Below, piece after piece: positions 14,116 through 22,466 of a DNA stretch of 25,885 nt. The stretch covers positions 1-25,885 of the forward strand of contig JAEYVF010000160.1 of assembly GCA_023432005.1 (NCBI GenBank). The letters run 5' to 3'. A model generated the notes under the pieces. That model was not told the origin of the DNA and searched no databases. It saw nothing but the letters and a program-made list of their open reading frames with translations. This DNA comes from Actinomycetes bacterium. Lineage in GTDB: Bacteria; Actinomycetota; Actinomycetes; Actinomycetales; Microbacteriaceae. The translations under genes and the position numbers were made by a program. Every line of letters begins with the position of its first letter. Positions within the stretch are counted from its first letter, which is position 1.

Positions 14116-14919
14116 TCAGCCCTCGCGTGAGTCGCGCCAGCTCAGGAGGGCTCGGAGCGCCGTGTCGTCGAGCTCGGGTGGGCTGATCGCGACGATGAAG
14201 GTCGTGAAGCCGAGGCCGACGAAGCGCTCGGCCGTCTCGGGGTCGCCCACTCCGAGTCCGCGCACGCTCGTGCCCGTCGAGAACTCGATCTCGGAGACGT
14301 CGCGCCCGACCTCGCGGCAGTGCTCGGCGAGCACGCGGGTCTTGTGGGCGAGCGTCTCGACGTCGCCGAAGGCGTGCCACATGTCGGCGTGCTCGGCGAC
14401 GACGCGCAGCGTGCGCCGCTCACCGCCTCCCCCGATGAGGATCGGGATGTGCCGGGTCGGCGCGGGATTGAGCCGCGCGAGACGCCGCCGGATGCGCGGT
14501 ACGGCGGCCTCGAAGGCGCCGAGGCGCGAGCCGACCGTGCCGAACGGGTAGCCGTACTCGTCGAAGTCCTTCTCGTTCCAGCCCGCCCCGAGGCCCAGGA
14601 TGAAGCGCCCGACCCCACTGTCGTGGGCCGAGATGTGGTCGATCGTGCGCGCCATGTCGGCCACGAGATCCGGGTTGCGGAAGGCCGTCGCCGACACGAG
14701 GGGCCCGAACTCCACGCGACTCGTCTGCTCGGCGATCGCCGCGAGCACCGTGAACGCCTCGAAGTGGGCGCCGTCGCGGTCGCCCGTGAGCGGGAAGAAG
14801 TGGTCCCAGCCCATGACGAGGTCGACGCCGAGATCCTCCATGCGCCGCACGGCATCCCGCAGCACGGGGTAGGACGCGTGCTGTGGGGCGATCTGCACGC
14901 CGACGCGGATGGGTCGCAT
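14116..14919 (-). CDS. LLM-class F420-dependent oxidoreductase (first of three in the window)
   Basis: 267 residues, on the short side for the luciferase-like monooxygenase fold. It begins MRPIRVGVQIAPQHASYP and shows LGVDLVMGWDHFFPL, the strand-3 FGPLVSATAFRNPDLVADMA segment and the F420-binding GRFILGLGAGWNEKDFDEYGYPF, followed by PILIGGGGERRTLRVVAEHADMW in spaced fragments. The LGLGAGW motif and TIM-barrel phosphate site favour coenzyme F420 over FMN. It would catalyse a hydride transfer on an unknown substrate in the cytosol. ATG at 14919 lies 11 nt after the ffh stop on the same strand, so it is probably the second gene of an ffh transcript; the weak AGAGCAG is its only visible ribosome binding site. 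Confidence 0.87.
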   Translation of the reverse strand: MRPIRVGVQIAPQHASYPVLRDAVRRMEDLGVDLVMGWDHFFPLTGDRDGAHFEAFTVLAAIAEQTSRVEFGPLVSATAFRNPDLVADMARTIDHISAHDSGVGRFILGLGAGWNEKDFDEYGYPFGTVGSRLGAFEAAVPRIRRRLARLNPAPTRHIPILIGGGGERRTLRVVAEHADMWHAFGDVETLAHKTRVLAEHCREVGRDVSEIEFSTGTSVRGLGVGDPETAERFVGLGFTTFIVAISPPELDDTALRALLSWRDSREG

Positions 14920-14930
14920 CTGCTCTGACG

Positions 14931-16499
14931 CTACGGGCGGCGGCCGAGCATGCGCTGGAGGGCGGCGAGCTCCTCTTCGGTGGGAGCCTGCTTGGCGCCG
15001 CCTCCGCCGAGGCCGAAGCCCGAGCCGCCGCCGGCGGCCCCACCCGGCTTGACACCCTGCGCGAGCGCCGCGTTCTCGGCGGCGCGCTTGGCGGGGTTGC
15101 CCGACTTCGAGCCCTTGCCCTTCTTCTTGGCGTTCGCCTTCTTGCCGCCGTGCATGCCGGGCATGGGCCCCATCCCGGGAACCTGCGGCATCCCGCCCTT
15201 CGCGACCGTCTTCATCATCTTCGCGGCCTGCTCGAAGCGCGCCACGAGCTGGTTGACGTCGGTGACCGTGACGCCCGAGCCCTTCGCGATGCGGAGGCGG
15301 CGCGAGCCGTTGAGGAGCTTGGTGTTCTGACGCTCGGCGGGGGTCATCGACTGGATGATCGCCTCGGTGCGCGTGAGCTCGCGCTCGTCGAAGTTCTCGA
15401 GCTGGTCCTTCATGCCGCGGGCGCCCGGCAGCATCCCGAGCACGCCCTTGAACGAGCCCATCTTCTTGAGCTGCTGCATCTGCGCGAGGAAGTCGTCGAG
15501 CGTGAAGCTGTCGGTTCGGAACTTCTCCGCGACCTTCGCGGCCTCCTCCTCGTCGAACGCGGCCTGCGCCTGCTCGATGAGGGTGAGGATGTCGCCGAGG
15601 TCGAGGATGCGGCTCGCCATGCGGTCGGGGTGGAAGGGCTCGAAGTCGTCGAGGCCCTCGCCCGTGGAGGCGAAGATGATGGGGCGGCCCGTGACGCTCG
15701 CGACCGAGAGCGCGGCACCACCGCGCGCGTCGCCGTCGAGCTTCGTGAGCACGACGCCCGTGAAGTCGACGCCCTCCTGGAAGGCGCGCGCGGTGTTGAC
15801 GGCGTCCTGGCCGATCATCGCGTCGATGACGAAGAGCACCTCGTCGGGCTCGACGGCACGGCGGATGTTCGACGCCTGCTTCATGAGCTCGGCGTCGATG
15901 CCGAGGCGGCCCGCGGTGTCGACGATGACCGTGTCGTACTGCTTGCGCTCGGCCTCCTTGACGCCCTCCCGCGCGACCTTCACGGGGTCGCCCACACCGT
16001 TGCCGGGCTCGGGCGCGAAGACCGGCACGCCCGCCTGCTCGCCCACGACCTGCAGCTGCGTGACGGCGTTGGGGCGCTGGAGGTCGGATGCCACGAGGAG
16101 CGGCGTGTGGCCCTCCTTCTTGAGCCACTTCGCGAGCTTGCCCGCGAGGGTCGTCTTGCCGGCGCCCTGGAGGCCCGCGAGCATGATGACCGTCGGCGGC
16201 TTCTTCGCGAACTCGAGGCGGCGCTGCTGACCGCCGAGGATGCCGACGAGCTCCTCGTTGACGATCTGCACGACCTGCTGGGCCGGGTTGAGGGCCTTGT
16301 TGACCTCGTCGGAGAGCGCGCGCTCGCGCACCTTGCCCGTGAAGTCCTTGACGACCTCGAGCGCGACGTCGGCGTCGAGGAGCGCGCGGCGGATCTCACG
16401 CACCGTGCCGTCGACGTCCGCGGGGCTGAGCTTGCCCTTCGTGCGGAGGTTGCGGAAGGTGTCGGTGAGCCGGTCGGAGAGCGTGCCGAAGGTTGCCAT
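14931..16499 (-). CDS. ffh: Signal recognition particle protein (Fifty-four homolog)
   Basis: 522 residues: N-domain (1-95), GTPase G-domain with Walker A GLQGAGKTT (109-117), DLQRPNAV, DTAGRL, TKLDGDARGG and the GEGLDD closing loop, then the Met-rich M-domain with LGMLPGARGMKDQL and SRRLRIAKGSGVTVTDVNQL that bind signal peptides and 4.5S RNA. The C-terminus carries a Gly/Met- and Lys-rich extension (about 440-522). Ffh with the SRP RNA delivers nascent membrane proteins to FtsY, encoded about 5 kb away on the same strand. TAGACT (16509-16514, minus strand) ends 9 nt upstream of the ATG, so the leader is at most a few nucleotides. It is separated from rpsP by three other genes. Confidence 0.97.
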   Translation of the reverse strand: MATFGTLSDRLTDTFRNLRTKGKLSPADVDGTVREIRRALLDADVALEVVKDFTGKVRERALSDEVNKALNPAQQVVQIVNEELVGILGGQQRRLEFAKKPPTVIMLAGLQGAGKTTLAGKLAKWLKKEGHTPLLVASDLQRPNAVTQLQVVGEQAGVPVFAPEPGNGVGDPVKVAREGVKEAERKQYDTVIVDTAGRLGIDAELMKQASNIRRAVEPDEVLFVIDAMIGQDAVNTARAFQEGVDFTGVVLTKLDGDARGGAALSVASVTGRPIIFASTGEGLDDFEPFHPDRMASRILDLGDILTLIEQAQAAFDEEEAAKVAEKFRTDSFTLDDFLAQMQQLKKMGSFKGVLGMLPGARGMKDQLENFDERELTRTEAIIQSMTPAERQNTKLLNGSRRLRIAKGSGVTVTDVNQLVARFEQAAKMMKTVAKGGMPQVPGMGPMPGMHGGKKANAKKKGKGSKSGNPAKRAAENAALAQGVKPGGAAGGGSGFGLGGGGAKQAPTEEELAALQRMLGRRP

Positions 16500-16542
16500 G
16501 ACCGCATCAGTCTAGGCGGCGGAGGGGCGGTAGCGTGGCGGG
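16500..16542. promoter_or_regulatory. Divergent promoters of ffh and the carbonic anhydrase-like gene
   Basis: Plus: TAGCGT (16531-16536), 6 nt, ATG 16543 (leaderless). Minus: TAGACT (16509-16514), 9 nt, ATG 16499 (leader of a few bases at most). The gap is only 43 bp, so the two promoters must overlap. GGAGGGG (16521-16527) is too far from the ATG at 16543 to be a good Shine-Dalgarno. Confidence 0.6.
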
Positions 16543-17058
16543 ATGAGCGTCATCCTGCCCTTCGGCGGCGCCGAGCCGCGCATCGACGACACGGCGTGGG
16601 TCGCGCCGAACGCGACCGTCATCGGCGACGTCGCGCTGCATCCGGGCTCCTCCGTGTTCTACGGGGCCGTGCTGCGCGCCGACAGCGACGGCATCAGCCT
16701 CGGCGAAGGCTCGAACCTGCAGGACAACGTCGTGGTGCACGTCGACGCGGGCGTGCCGACCACGATCGGCTCGGGCGTCTCGGTGGGCCACGGCGCCGTC
16801 GTGCACGGCTGCACGGTCGAGGACGACTGCCTCATCGGCATGAACGCGACGGTGCTCAATCGCGCCGTCATCGGCCGCGAGTCGCTCGTCGCCGCGGGCG
16901 CGCTCGTGCTCGAGGGCACCATCGTGCCGCCGCGCTCGCTCGTCGCGGGGGTGCCCGCGAAGGTGCGTCGTGAGCTCACCGACGAGGAGGTCGCCGGCAT
17001 CCGCCGCAACGCCGACAACTACCGCGAGCTCTCCCGCCGGCACCGGGAGCTCGGGTGA
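16543..17058 (+). CDS. Gamma-class carbonic anhydrase-like hexapeptide-repeat protein
   Basis: 171 residues, a left-handed beta-helix plus C-terminal helix, as in the gamma-carbonic anhydrase/YrdA/PaaY family. The metal site is intact: His66 in NVVVHVD, His83 and His88 in VGHGAVVHG. Arg45 and Gln60-Asp61 (LRAD and NLQD), conserved around that site, are also present, so hydratase activity is possible, though many such proteins have unproven function. It is cytosolic and probably trimeric. The start is set by TAGCGT 6 nt upstream. The stop TGA overlaps the GTG of the next gene, so the two are co-translated. Confidence 0.9.
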   Translation: MSVILPFGGAEPRIDDTAWVAPNATVIGDVALHPGSSVFYGAVLRADSDGISLGEGSNLQDNVVVHVDAGVPTTIGSGVSVGHGAVVHGCTVEDDCLIGMNATVLNRAVIGRESLVAAGALVLEGTIVPPRSLVAGVPAKVRRELTDEEVAGIRRNADNYRELSRRHRELG

Positions 17059-17693
17059 CGGATGCCACCGCGTCCGAGCGGCGCGAGTTCCGCCCGTCCT
17101 GGCCCGCGTTCCACCGGCGCATGCTCGTGCGCCTCATCTGGTTCGCCCCCCTGCTGCTGCTGACGCTCCTCATCGCGACGTGGCCGAGCGCGGGGGCGGC
17201 CTTCGTCGTGCTCGGCGCCGCTCTCGTGCTCACGGGAGTCGGCCTCGCCCTCTACTTCGGCCGCACGCGCGTCACGATCGAGGCGGGCGAGCTGCGCATC
17301 CGCGGGCCCCTGCGCACGCGCCGCTGGCCCGCGCACGCGATCGGCACCCTCGTGCTGCTGCCGCTCCCCGGCACGCGCGACGCGACGCTCTACGGGGTCT
17401 CGCCCGTGCTCGAGCGGATGTTCTCGCTCTCGGCGCAGACCTGGGAGCAGGCCTCGCTCACGGAGATCGCCGAGGCGCTCGGCGCACCCGTCGTGCGGGC
17501 GCCGGCGGGCCTCGCCGTACCCGACCTCAAGGAGCGCTACCCCGGGACGATCGGCTGGACGACGACGCACCCGTGGGCCCTCGTGCTGCTCGTCGTGGGC
17601 GGGACGGTGCTCGTGGCGTTCATCGTGTCGGTCGTCATCGCGGCCGTGCTGATCGCGACGGGCCAGGTTCCGATGCCGCCGCTGGGCGGCTGA
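17055..17693 (+). CDS. Small membrane protein with PH-like domain, function unknown
   Basis: 212 residues from GTG at 17055, overlapping the TGA of the carbonic anhydrase-like gene (GTGA). Two hydrophobic helices (about 26-43 and 46-68) are followed by a soluble section (69-170) starting RTRVTIEAGELRIRGPL, a pattern seen in bacterial PH-like domains (short strands with a turn Gly-Glu-Leu). One C-terminal helix follows (175-200). I do not recognise a named family. The N-terminus is probably cytosolic, as the Arg-rich loop after residue 19 is positive. Coupling suggests it acts with the anhydrase-like protein, perhaps anchoring it; this is inference. It converges on an LLM oxidoreductase 22 nt away. 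Confidence 0.75.
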   Translation: MTDATASERREFRPSWPAFHRRMLVRLIWFAPLLLLTLLIATWPSAGAAFVVLGAALVLTGVGLALYFGRTRVTIEAGELRIRGPLRTRRWPAHAIGTLVLLPLPGTRDATLYGVSPVLERMFSLSAQTWEQASLTEIAEALGAPVVRAPAGLAVPDLKERYPGTIGWTTTHPWALVLLVVGGTVLVAFIVSVVIAAVLIATGQVPMPPLGG

Positions 17694-17724
17694 CCGCGGG
17701 TCGGGCGCCCGCGGGTCAGGCGCC
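17694..17724. repeat. 15-bp tandem repeat with hairpin at a convergent gene junction
   Basis: CGCGGGTCGGGCGCC (17695-17709) and CGCGGGTCAGGCGCC (17710-17724) are adjacent copies with one mismatch. CCGCGGG (17694-17700) and CCCGCGG (17708-17714) form a hairpin with a 7-nt loop. The TGA of the minus-strand oxidoreductase (17716-17718) lies in the second copy and includes the mismatched base. It may act as a bidirectional terminator. Confidence 0.6.
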
Positions 17725-18762
17725 CGCGCCGCGCAGACCCGCGAGCATGGCGGCCTGCGCCTCGGGACGGATGGGGTAGCTCGCGCTGAACGAGAGGCGC
17801 GTGGCGATGCCCGAGAACCGCTCGCGCAGCTGCGCGGCGACCTCGGCGGGCGAGCCGACGGCGGCGAACGCCTGCAGCATGTCGTCGTCGACGAGCTCGG
17901 CCATCTGCTTCCACTCGCCGCGCCTCGATGCCGCGTGGAGGCGCTCGTGCACGCCCTCCCAGCCGTGCAGCGCGAGCACCGGCAGGTAGGCGGGCGTCGA
18001 ACCGTAGAAGGCGATCTGCGCCTTCGTGGCCCGGATCGCGCCCGTGAGCTCGGCATCCGTCTCTCCCACGGCCACGAACGCCGGGATGCTGATGCCGAGC
18101 GTCGAGGCGTCGCGCCCCACGGATGCGGCCCCCCGCTCGAGCGCAGGACGCGTCACCTCACGCAGGTAGCGCTCGGTCGTGAAGGTGTGGGCGAGCACGC
18201 CGTCGGCGACGGCGCCCGCGGTCTCGGTCATCTTCTCGCCGACCGCGGCGATCCAGATGGGCGGGGCGCCGAAGGGGTTGGGCCCGGGCGAGAAGAACGG
18301 CGTCATGAGGGTGTGGCGGTAGTGCTCGCCCTCGAAGGCGAGCGCCTCGCCGGTCTCCCACGACGACCAGATGGCGCGCACGGCGGCCACGAACTCGCGC
18401 ATCCGGGCGGCCGGGGCCGACCAGGGCATCGAGAAGCGGCGCTCGATGTGCGGCTTGATCTGCGAGCCGAGGCCCAGGATGAAGCGGCCCTCCGACACGA
18501 GCTGCAGGTCGTTGGCGGTCTCGGCGACCGTCATCGGGTTGCGCGCGAACGCGACGGCGATGCCCGTCATGAGGCTCACGCGCTCGGTGCGCATGGCCGC
18601 TGCCGCGAGCGCGATGAACGGATCGTGCCGCGTCTCGGCGGCGAAGATACCGTCGTAGCCCGCGGCCTCGATGTCGGCCGCGCCACCTGCGAAGGTGCGC
18701 GGGTCGGTTCCCGCGTCTCCGCCCGCGTCGATGAGGAAGGGTGCCGTCGCGTCGTCGCTCAC
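17716..18762 (-). CDS. LLM-class flavin/F420-dependent oxidoreductase (second)
   Basis: 348 residues from GTG at 18762. The luciferase-like TIM barrel is visible in AAGYDGIFAAETRHDPFIALA (about 33-53), LMTGIAVAFARNPMTVAETANDL, the core GRFILGLGSQIKPHIERRFS and PIWIAAVGEKMTETAGAVADG, given here as separate fragments. The NPMTVAETANDLQ and LGLGSQIKPH segments place it in the probable F420-dependent mycobacterial-type subgroup of about 320-350 residues. Substrate unknown. The in-frame GTG is preferred because the ATG 8 nt upstream is out of frame and stops at once; AGGA (minus strand, about 18770-18773) is a weak Shine-Dalgarno and TAGGGC (18774-18779) a weak -10. It diverges from the third LLM gene. 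Confidence 0.87.
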   Translation of the reverse strand: MSDDATAPFLIDAGGDAGTDPRTFAGGAADIEAAGYDGIFAAETRHDPFIALAAAAMRTERVSLMTGIAVAFARNPMTVAETANDLQLVSEGRFILGLGSQIKPHIERRFSMPWSAPAARMREFVAAVRAIWSSWETGEALAFEGEHYRHTLMTPFFSPGPNPFGAPPIWIAAVGEKMTETAGAVADGVLAHTFTTERYLREVTRPALERGAASVGRDASTLGISIPAFVAVGETDAELTGAIRATKAQIAFYGSTPAYLPVLALHGWEGVHERLHAASRRGEWKQMAELVDDDMLQAFAAVGSPAEVAAQLRERFSGIATRLSFSASYPIRPEAQAAMLAGLRGAGA

Positions 18763-18858
18763 GTGCCCATCCTGCCCTACCCGACGCGACCGCCCGCCGC
18801 AACGCCCTTGTCCACCCCGCCCCCGGCCGGGAGGCTCGACAGGTCGAGAGGAGCGCCC
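18763..18858. promoter_or_regulatory. Divergent region between second and third LLM genes
   Basis: Plus strand: a strong Shine-Dalgarno, GAGAGGAG (18846-18853), lies 5 nt before the GTG at 18859, unlike the leaderless genes around it. CTCGACAGGTCGAG (18835-18848) is a hairpin/palindrome just ahead of it. No confident -10/-35 is visible for the plus gene. Minus strand: TAGGGC (18774-18779) is the best -10 for the second LLM gene. Confidence 0.4.
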
Positions 18859-19824
18859 GTGACCGTCGTCGGATTCCACGCATCGCACGAGCAGGCCCCG
18901 CCATCCGAGCTGCTCGAGGCGGTGCAGCGCGCCGAGGAGGTGGGCTTCGACGCCGCCATGTGCTCGGACCACTGGGCGCCCTGGAGCGAGCGCCAGGGTC
19001 ATTCCGGCTACTCGTGGAGCTGGCTCGGCGCCGCGCTCGCGACGACGCGCCTCCCGTTCGGCGTCGTCACCGCGCCCGGCCAGCGCGCGCATCCGGCGAT
19101 CGTCGCGCAGGCCATCGCGACGCTCGGGGAGCTCGCCCCCGGGCGCTTCTGGGCCGCGCTCGGGAGCGGCGAGAACGTCAACGAGCACATCACGGGCGAC
19201 GCGTGGCCCGACAAGGCGCTGCGCGACGCGCGCCTCGACGAGAGCGCCGACGTCATCCGTCGGCTGCTGCTGGGCGAGCGCGTCGACGTCGACGGAGCCG
19301 TGCGCGTGCACGAGGCGCGCCTGTGGACGCTGCCCGAGGTGCCGCCGCGGCTCTTCGGCGCCGCCGTGGGCGCGGAGACCGCCGCGCGGCTCGCTTCCTG
19401 GGCCGACGGCCTCATCACGGTCGTGCAGGCCCCGGATGCCATGCGGGCCGTCGTCGACGCCTATCGCGATGCGGGCGGCCGCGGACCCATCGCACTGCAG
19501 GTGCACTACAGCTGGGCCGAGACCCACGACGAGGCGCTCGCCCTCGCGCACGACCAGTGGCGGCACGGCGTCATCACGCCTCCCGCGCTGTGGGACATCG
19601 CGGAGCCCGAGGAGTTCGATCGACGCAGCGCCCACGCCACCGAAGAGGACACGGCGGCCCACGTGTTCGTGTCGGCCGACCCCCAGGCGCACCTCGAGCG
19701 TCTGCTCTCGCTCGCGGAGCTCGGCTTCGACGAGCTCTACCTGCACCACGTGGGCCGCGCGCAGGAGCCGATGCTGACCGTCTTCGGTCGCGAGGTGCTC
19801 CCCACGCTGAAGGCGGGACGATGA
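18859..19824 (+). CDS. LLM-class flavin oxidoreductase, non-F420 type (TIGR03885-like, third)
   Basis: 321 residues from GTG at 18859. It begins VTVVGFHASHEQAPPSELL, then FDAAMCSDHWAPWSERQGHS and YSWSWLGAALATTRLPFGVV, and the cofactor segment APGRFWAALGSGENVNEHITG. This matches my memory of the 'probable non-F420 flavinoid oxidoreductase' family, where the usual LGLGxG is LGSGEN and FMN is expected. A good Shine-Dalgarno (GAGAGGAG) supports the start, although an open frame extends far upstream. The stop overlaps the ATG of the downstream GH13 gene (ATGA), so both proteins are made from one mRNA and probably act in one process. The substrate is unknown. Confidence 0.87.
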   Translation: MTVVGFHASHEQAPPSELLEAVQRAEEVGFDAAMCSDHWAPWSERQGHSGYSWSWLGAALATTRLPFGVVTAPGQRAHPAIVAQAIATLGELAPGRFWAALGSGENVNEHITGDAWPDKALRDARLDESADVIRRLLLGERVDVDGAVRVHEARLWTLPEVPPRLFGAAVGAETAARLASWADGLITVVQAPDAMRAVVDAYRDAGGRGPIALQVHYSWAETHDEALALAHDQWRHGVITPPALWDIAEPEEFDRRSAHATEEDTAAHVFVSADPQAHLERLLSLAELGFDELYLHHVGRAQEPMLTVFGREVLPTLKAGR

Positions 19825-21482
19825 AGATCACCGACACGAGCGACCTCTGGTGGAAGACGGCCGTGGTCTACTGCCTCGACGTCGAGACCTACATGGACTG
19901 GGACGGCGACGGCTGCGGCGACTTCGAGGGGCTCGCACACCGCATCGACCACCTCGCCGACCTCGGCGTGACGTGCCTGTGGCTCATGCCCTTCTACCCG
20001 ACGCCCGGCCGTGACGACGGGTACGACGTCACGGACTTCCTCGCCGTCGACCCGCGCATCGGCGACCTCGGCCGCTTCGTCGAGTTCGTGCGGATGGCGA
20101 AGGACCGAGGGATGCGCGTCATCATCGACCTCGTCGTCAACCACACCTCCGACCGGCATCCGTGGTTCCGCGAGGCCCGCAAGAGCCGCGACTCGATGTA
20201 CCACGACTACTACGTGTGGGTCGACGAGAAGCCCGCGAAGGAGCCCGCCAACGTCTTCCCGGGCGAGGAGACGAGCGTCTGGGAGTACGAGGAGAAGGTC
20301 GACCGCTTCTACCTGCACTCGTTCTACCGGCACCAGCCCGACCTCAACATCGCCAACCCGCGCGTGCGCGACGAGATCGCGCGCATCATGGGGTTCTGGC
20401 TCGAGCTCGGCATCTCGGGCTTCCGCGTCGACGCGGTGCCGTTCCTGCTCGAGCTGCCCGACGGCGTCGGTGGCGACCCGCACCGCCATCTCGTCGACCT
20501 CAGGCGGTTCCTGCAGCGGCGCGCGAGCGATGCCATCCTCCTCGGCGAGGTCAATCTCACCTACGACGAGCAGCTGAAGTTCTTCGGCGGCGGCGACGGC
20601 GCATCCCAGCTGACGATGCAGTTCGACTTCATGGGCATGCAGGCGCTCTACCTCTCCCTCGCCCGGCGCGACGCGCGCCCGCTCGCCGAGATGCTCGCCA
20701 CCCGCCCCGAGCTGCCCGCCGAGACGCAGTGGGCGAACTTCGTGCGCAACCACGACGAGCTCACCCTCGACAAGCTGAGCGACGCGGAGCGCGAGGAGGT
20801 GTTCGCGGCGTTCGCGCCCGAGGAGCGGATGCGGATCTACGACCGCGGGATCGTGCGTCGGCTGCCGACGATGCTCGACGGCGACCCGCGACGCATCCGC
20901 ATGGTCTACAGCCTCATGTTCTCGCTGCCGGGGACGCCCGTGCTGTTCTACGGCGAGGAGATCGGGATGGCCGAGAACCTCGAGATCGAGGGCCGCAAGT
21001 CGGTGCGCACCCCCATGCAATGGTCGGGCGAGAAGAACGGCGGCTTCTCCTCGGCGCCGCGCTCCCGGCTGTGCTCGGCGCCGCCCGAGGGCGGCTACGC
21101 GCCCGAGCACGTCAACGTCATCTCGCAGCGGCACGACCCCGACTCGCTGCTCGCGCACATCCGATCGCTCATCACGCGCTATCGCTCGTCGTCGGAGATC
21201 GGCTGGGGTCGGCTCGAGCTGCTCGCGCACGACGTGCCGTCGGTGCTCGCGCACTCGGTGACATCGGACACGGGGCGCATGATCGCCGTGCACAACCTCG
21301 CGCCGGAGGCGGCGACGGTCTCCCTCACGGTCGCGGGCGAACCCGACGACACCGTGCTGTCCGACCTGCTGCGCGAGGCGACGACGCCCCTCGGCCCGCG
21401 CGGCCGGATCGACGTCGAGCTCGAGCCCTACGGCTACCGCTGGATGCGCGTGCTGCGCCCCGGCGACCGCCGCCTCAGCTGA
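19821..21482 (+). CDS. GH13 alpha-amylase family enzyme, trehalose-synthase-like
   Basis: 553 residues. The (beta/alpha)8 barrel carries VVNHTS (105-110), nucleophile Asp204 in GFRVDAVP, acid/base Glu243 in LLGEVN and stabiliser Asp312 in VRNHDELTLD. The last motif, MRIYDRGIVRRLPTMLDGD, and later EEIGMAENLEIEGRKS and VRTPMQWSG, are close to maltose alpha-D-glucosyltransferase (TreS), which interconverts maltose and trehalose. Differences include the N-terminal YCLDVETYMDWDGDG in place of the usual YEVxVRSF segment and the absence of a maltokinase domain, so substrate may differ. ATG at 19821 overlaps the LLM stop. LLM/GH13 pairs of this kind recur in other bacteria as far as I recall. It is followed by a nested inverted repeat. 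Confidence 0.88.
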   Translation: MKITDTSDLWWKTAVVYCLDVETYMDWDGDGCGDFEGLAHRIDHLADLGVTCLWLMPFYPTPGRDDGYDVTDFLAVDPRIGDLGRFVEFVRMAKDRGMRVIIDLVVNHTSDRHPWFREARKSRDSMYHDYYVWVDEKPAKEPANVFPGEETSVWEYEEKVDRFYLHSFYRHQPDLNIANPRVRDEIARIMGFWLELGISGFRVDAVPFLLELPDGVGGDPHRHLVDLRRFLQRRASDAILLGEVNLTYDEQLKFFGGGDGASQLTMQFDFMGMQALYLSLARRDARPLAEMLATRPELPAETQWANFVRNHDELTLDKLSDAEREEVFAAFAPEERMRIYDRGIVRRLPTMLDGDPRRIRMVYSLMFSLPGTPVLFYGEEIGMAENLEIEGRKSVRTPMQWSGEKNGGFSSAPRSRLCSAPPEGGYAPEHVNVISQRHDPDSLLAHIRSLITRYRSSSEIGWGRLELLAHDVPSVLAHSVTSDTGRMIAVHNLAPEAATVSLTVAGEPDDTVLSDLLREATTPLGPRGRIDVELEPYGYRWMRVLRPGDRRLS

Positions 21483-21487
21483 CCCCC

Positions 21488-21555
21488 GTCCGCGAAAGTA
21501 CGTGCTTTTCGCGGATATCGGGCCGGAGACGCGCAAAGTGCGTACTCTCGCGGAC
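21488..21555. terminator. Nested inverted repeat between convergent GH13 and ftsY genes
   Basis: Outer arms GTCCGCGAAAGTACG (21488-21502) and CGTACTCTCGCGGAC (21541-21555) are complementary except for one base. Inside, TCCGCGAAA (21489-21497) and TTTCGCGGA (21507-21515) form a second, perfect hairpin. Read from either end the element shows two inverted copies of a unit of roughly 26 nt that is itself partly palindromic. It fills almost the entire 75-bp gap. It may be a bidirectional terminator or a member of a dispersed intergenic palindrome family. Confidence 0.6.
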
Positions 21556-21557
21556 CC

Positions 21558-22427
<870 letters not shown>

Positions 22428-22466
22428 TGCCCCAGGCTACCGGCAGCGATCTGGAAGACTCGGCTG
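22428..22466. promoter_or_regulatory. Divergent leaderless promoters of ftsY and the histidine phosphatase gene
   Basis: Minus: TAGCCT (22434-22439), 6 nt, ATG 22427. Plus: AAGACT (22455-22460), 6 nt, GTG 22467; the T of TAnnnT is missing but AGACTCG matches the start regions of two other genes in the window. Only 39 bp separate the starts, so the promoters overlap. Confidence 0.6.

Noticed and set aside
14923..14932. TAGCGT upstream of the first LLM gene as a leaderless promoter
   Set aside because: The TAG is the ffh stop codon and the spacing to ATG is 8 nt. An 11-nt gap after ffh makes read-through transcription more likely.
14883..16973. Plus-strand open frame of 696 codons
   Set aside because: Runs antisense across ffh and then out of frame through the carbonic anhydrase-like gene; no motif.
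18741..19820. Upstream in-frame extension of the GH13 gene, making a protein of 913 residues
   Set aside because: The added part overlaps the LLM gene in another frame and is Arg/Ala low-complexity. ATG at 19821, overlapping the LLM stop, is the natural start.
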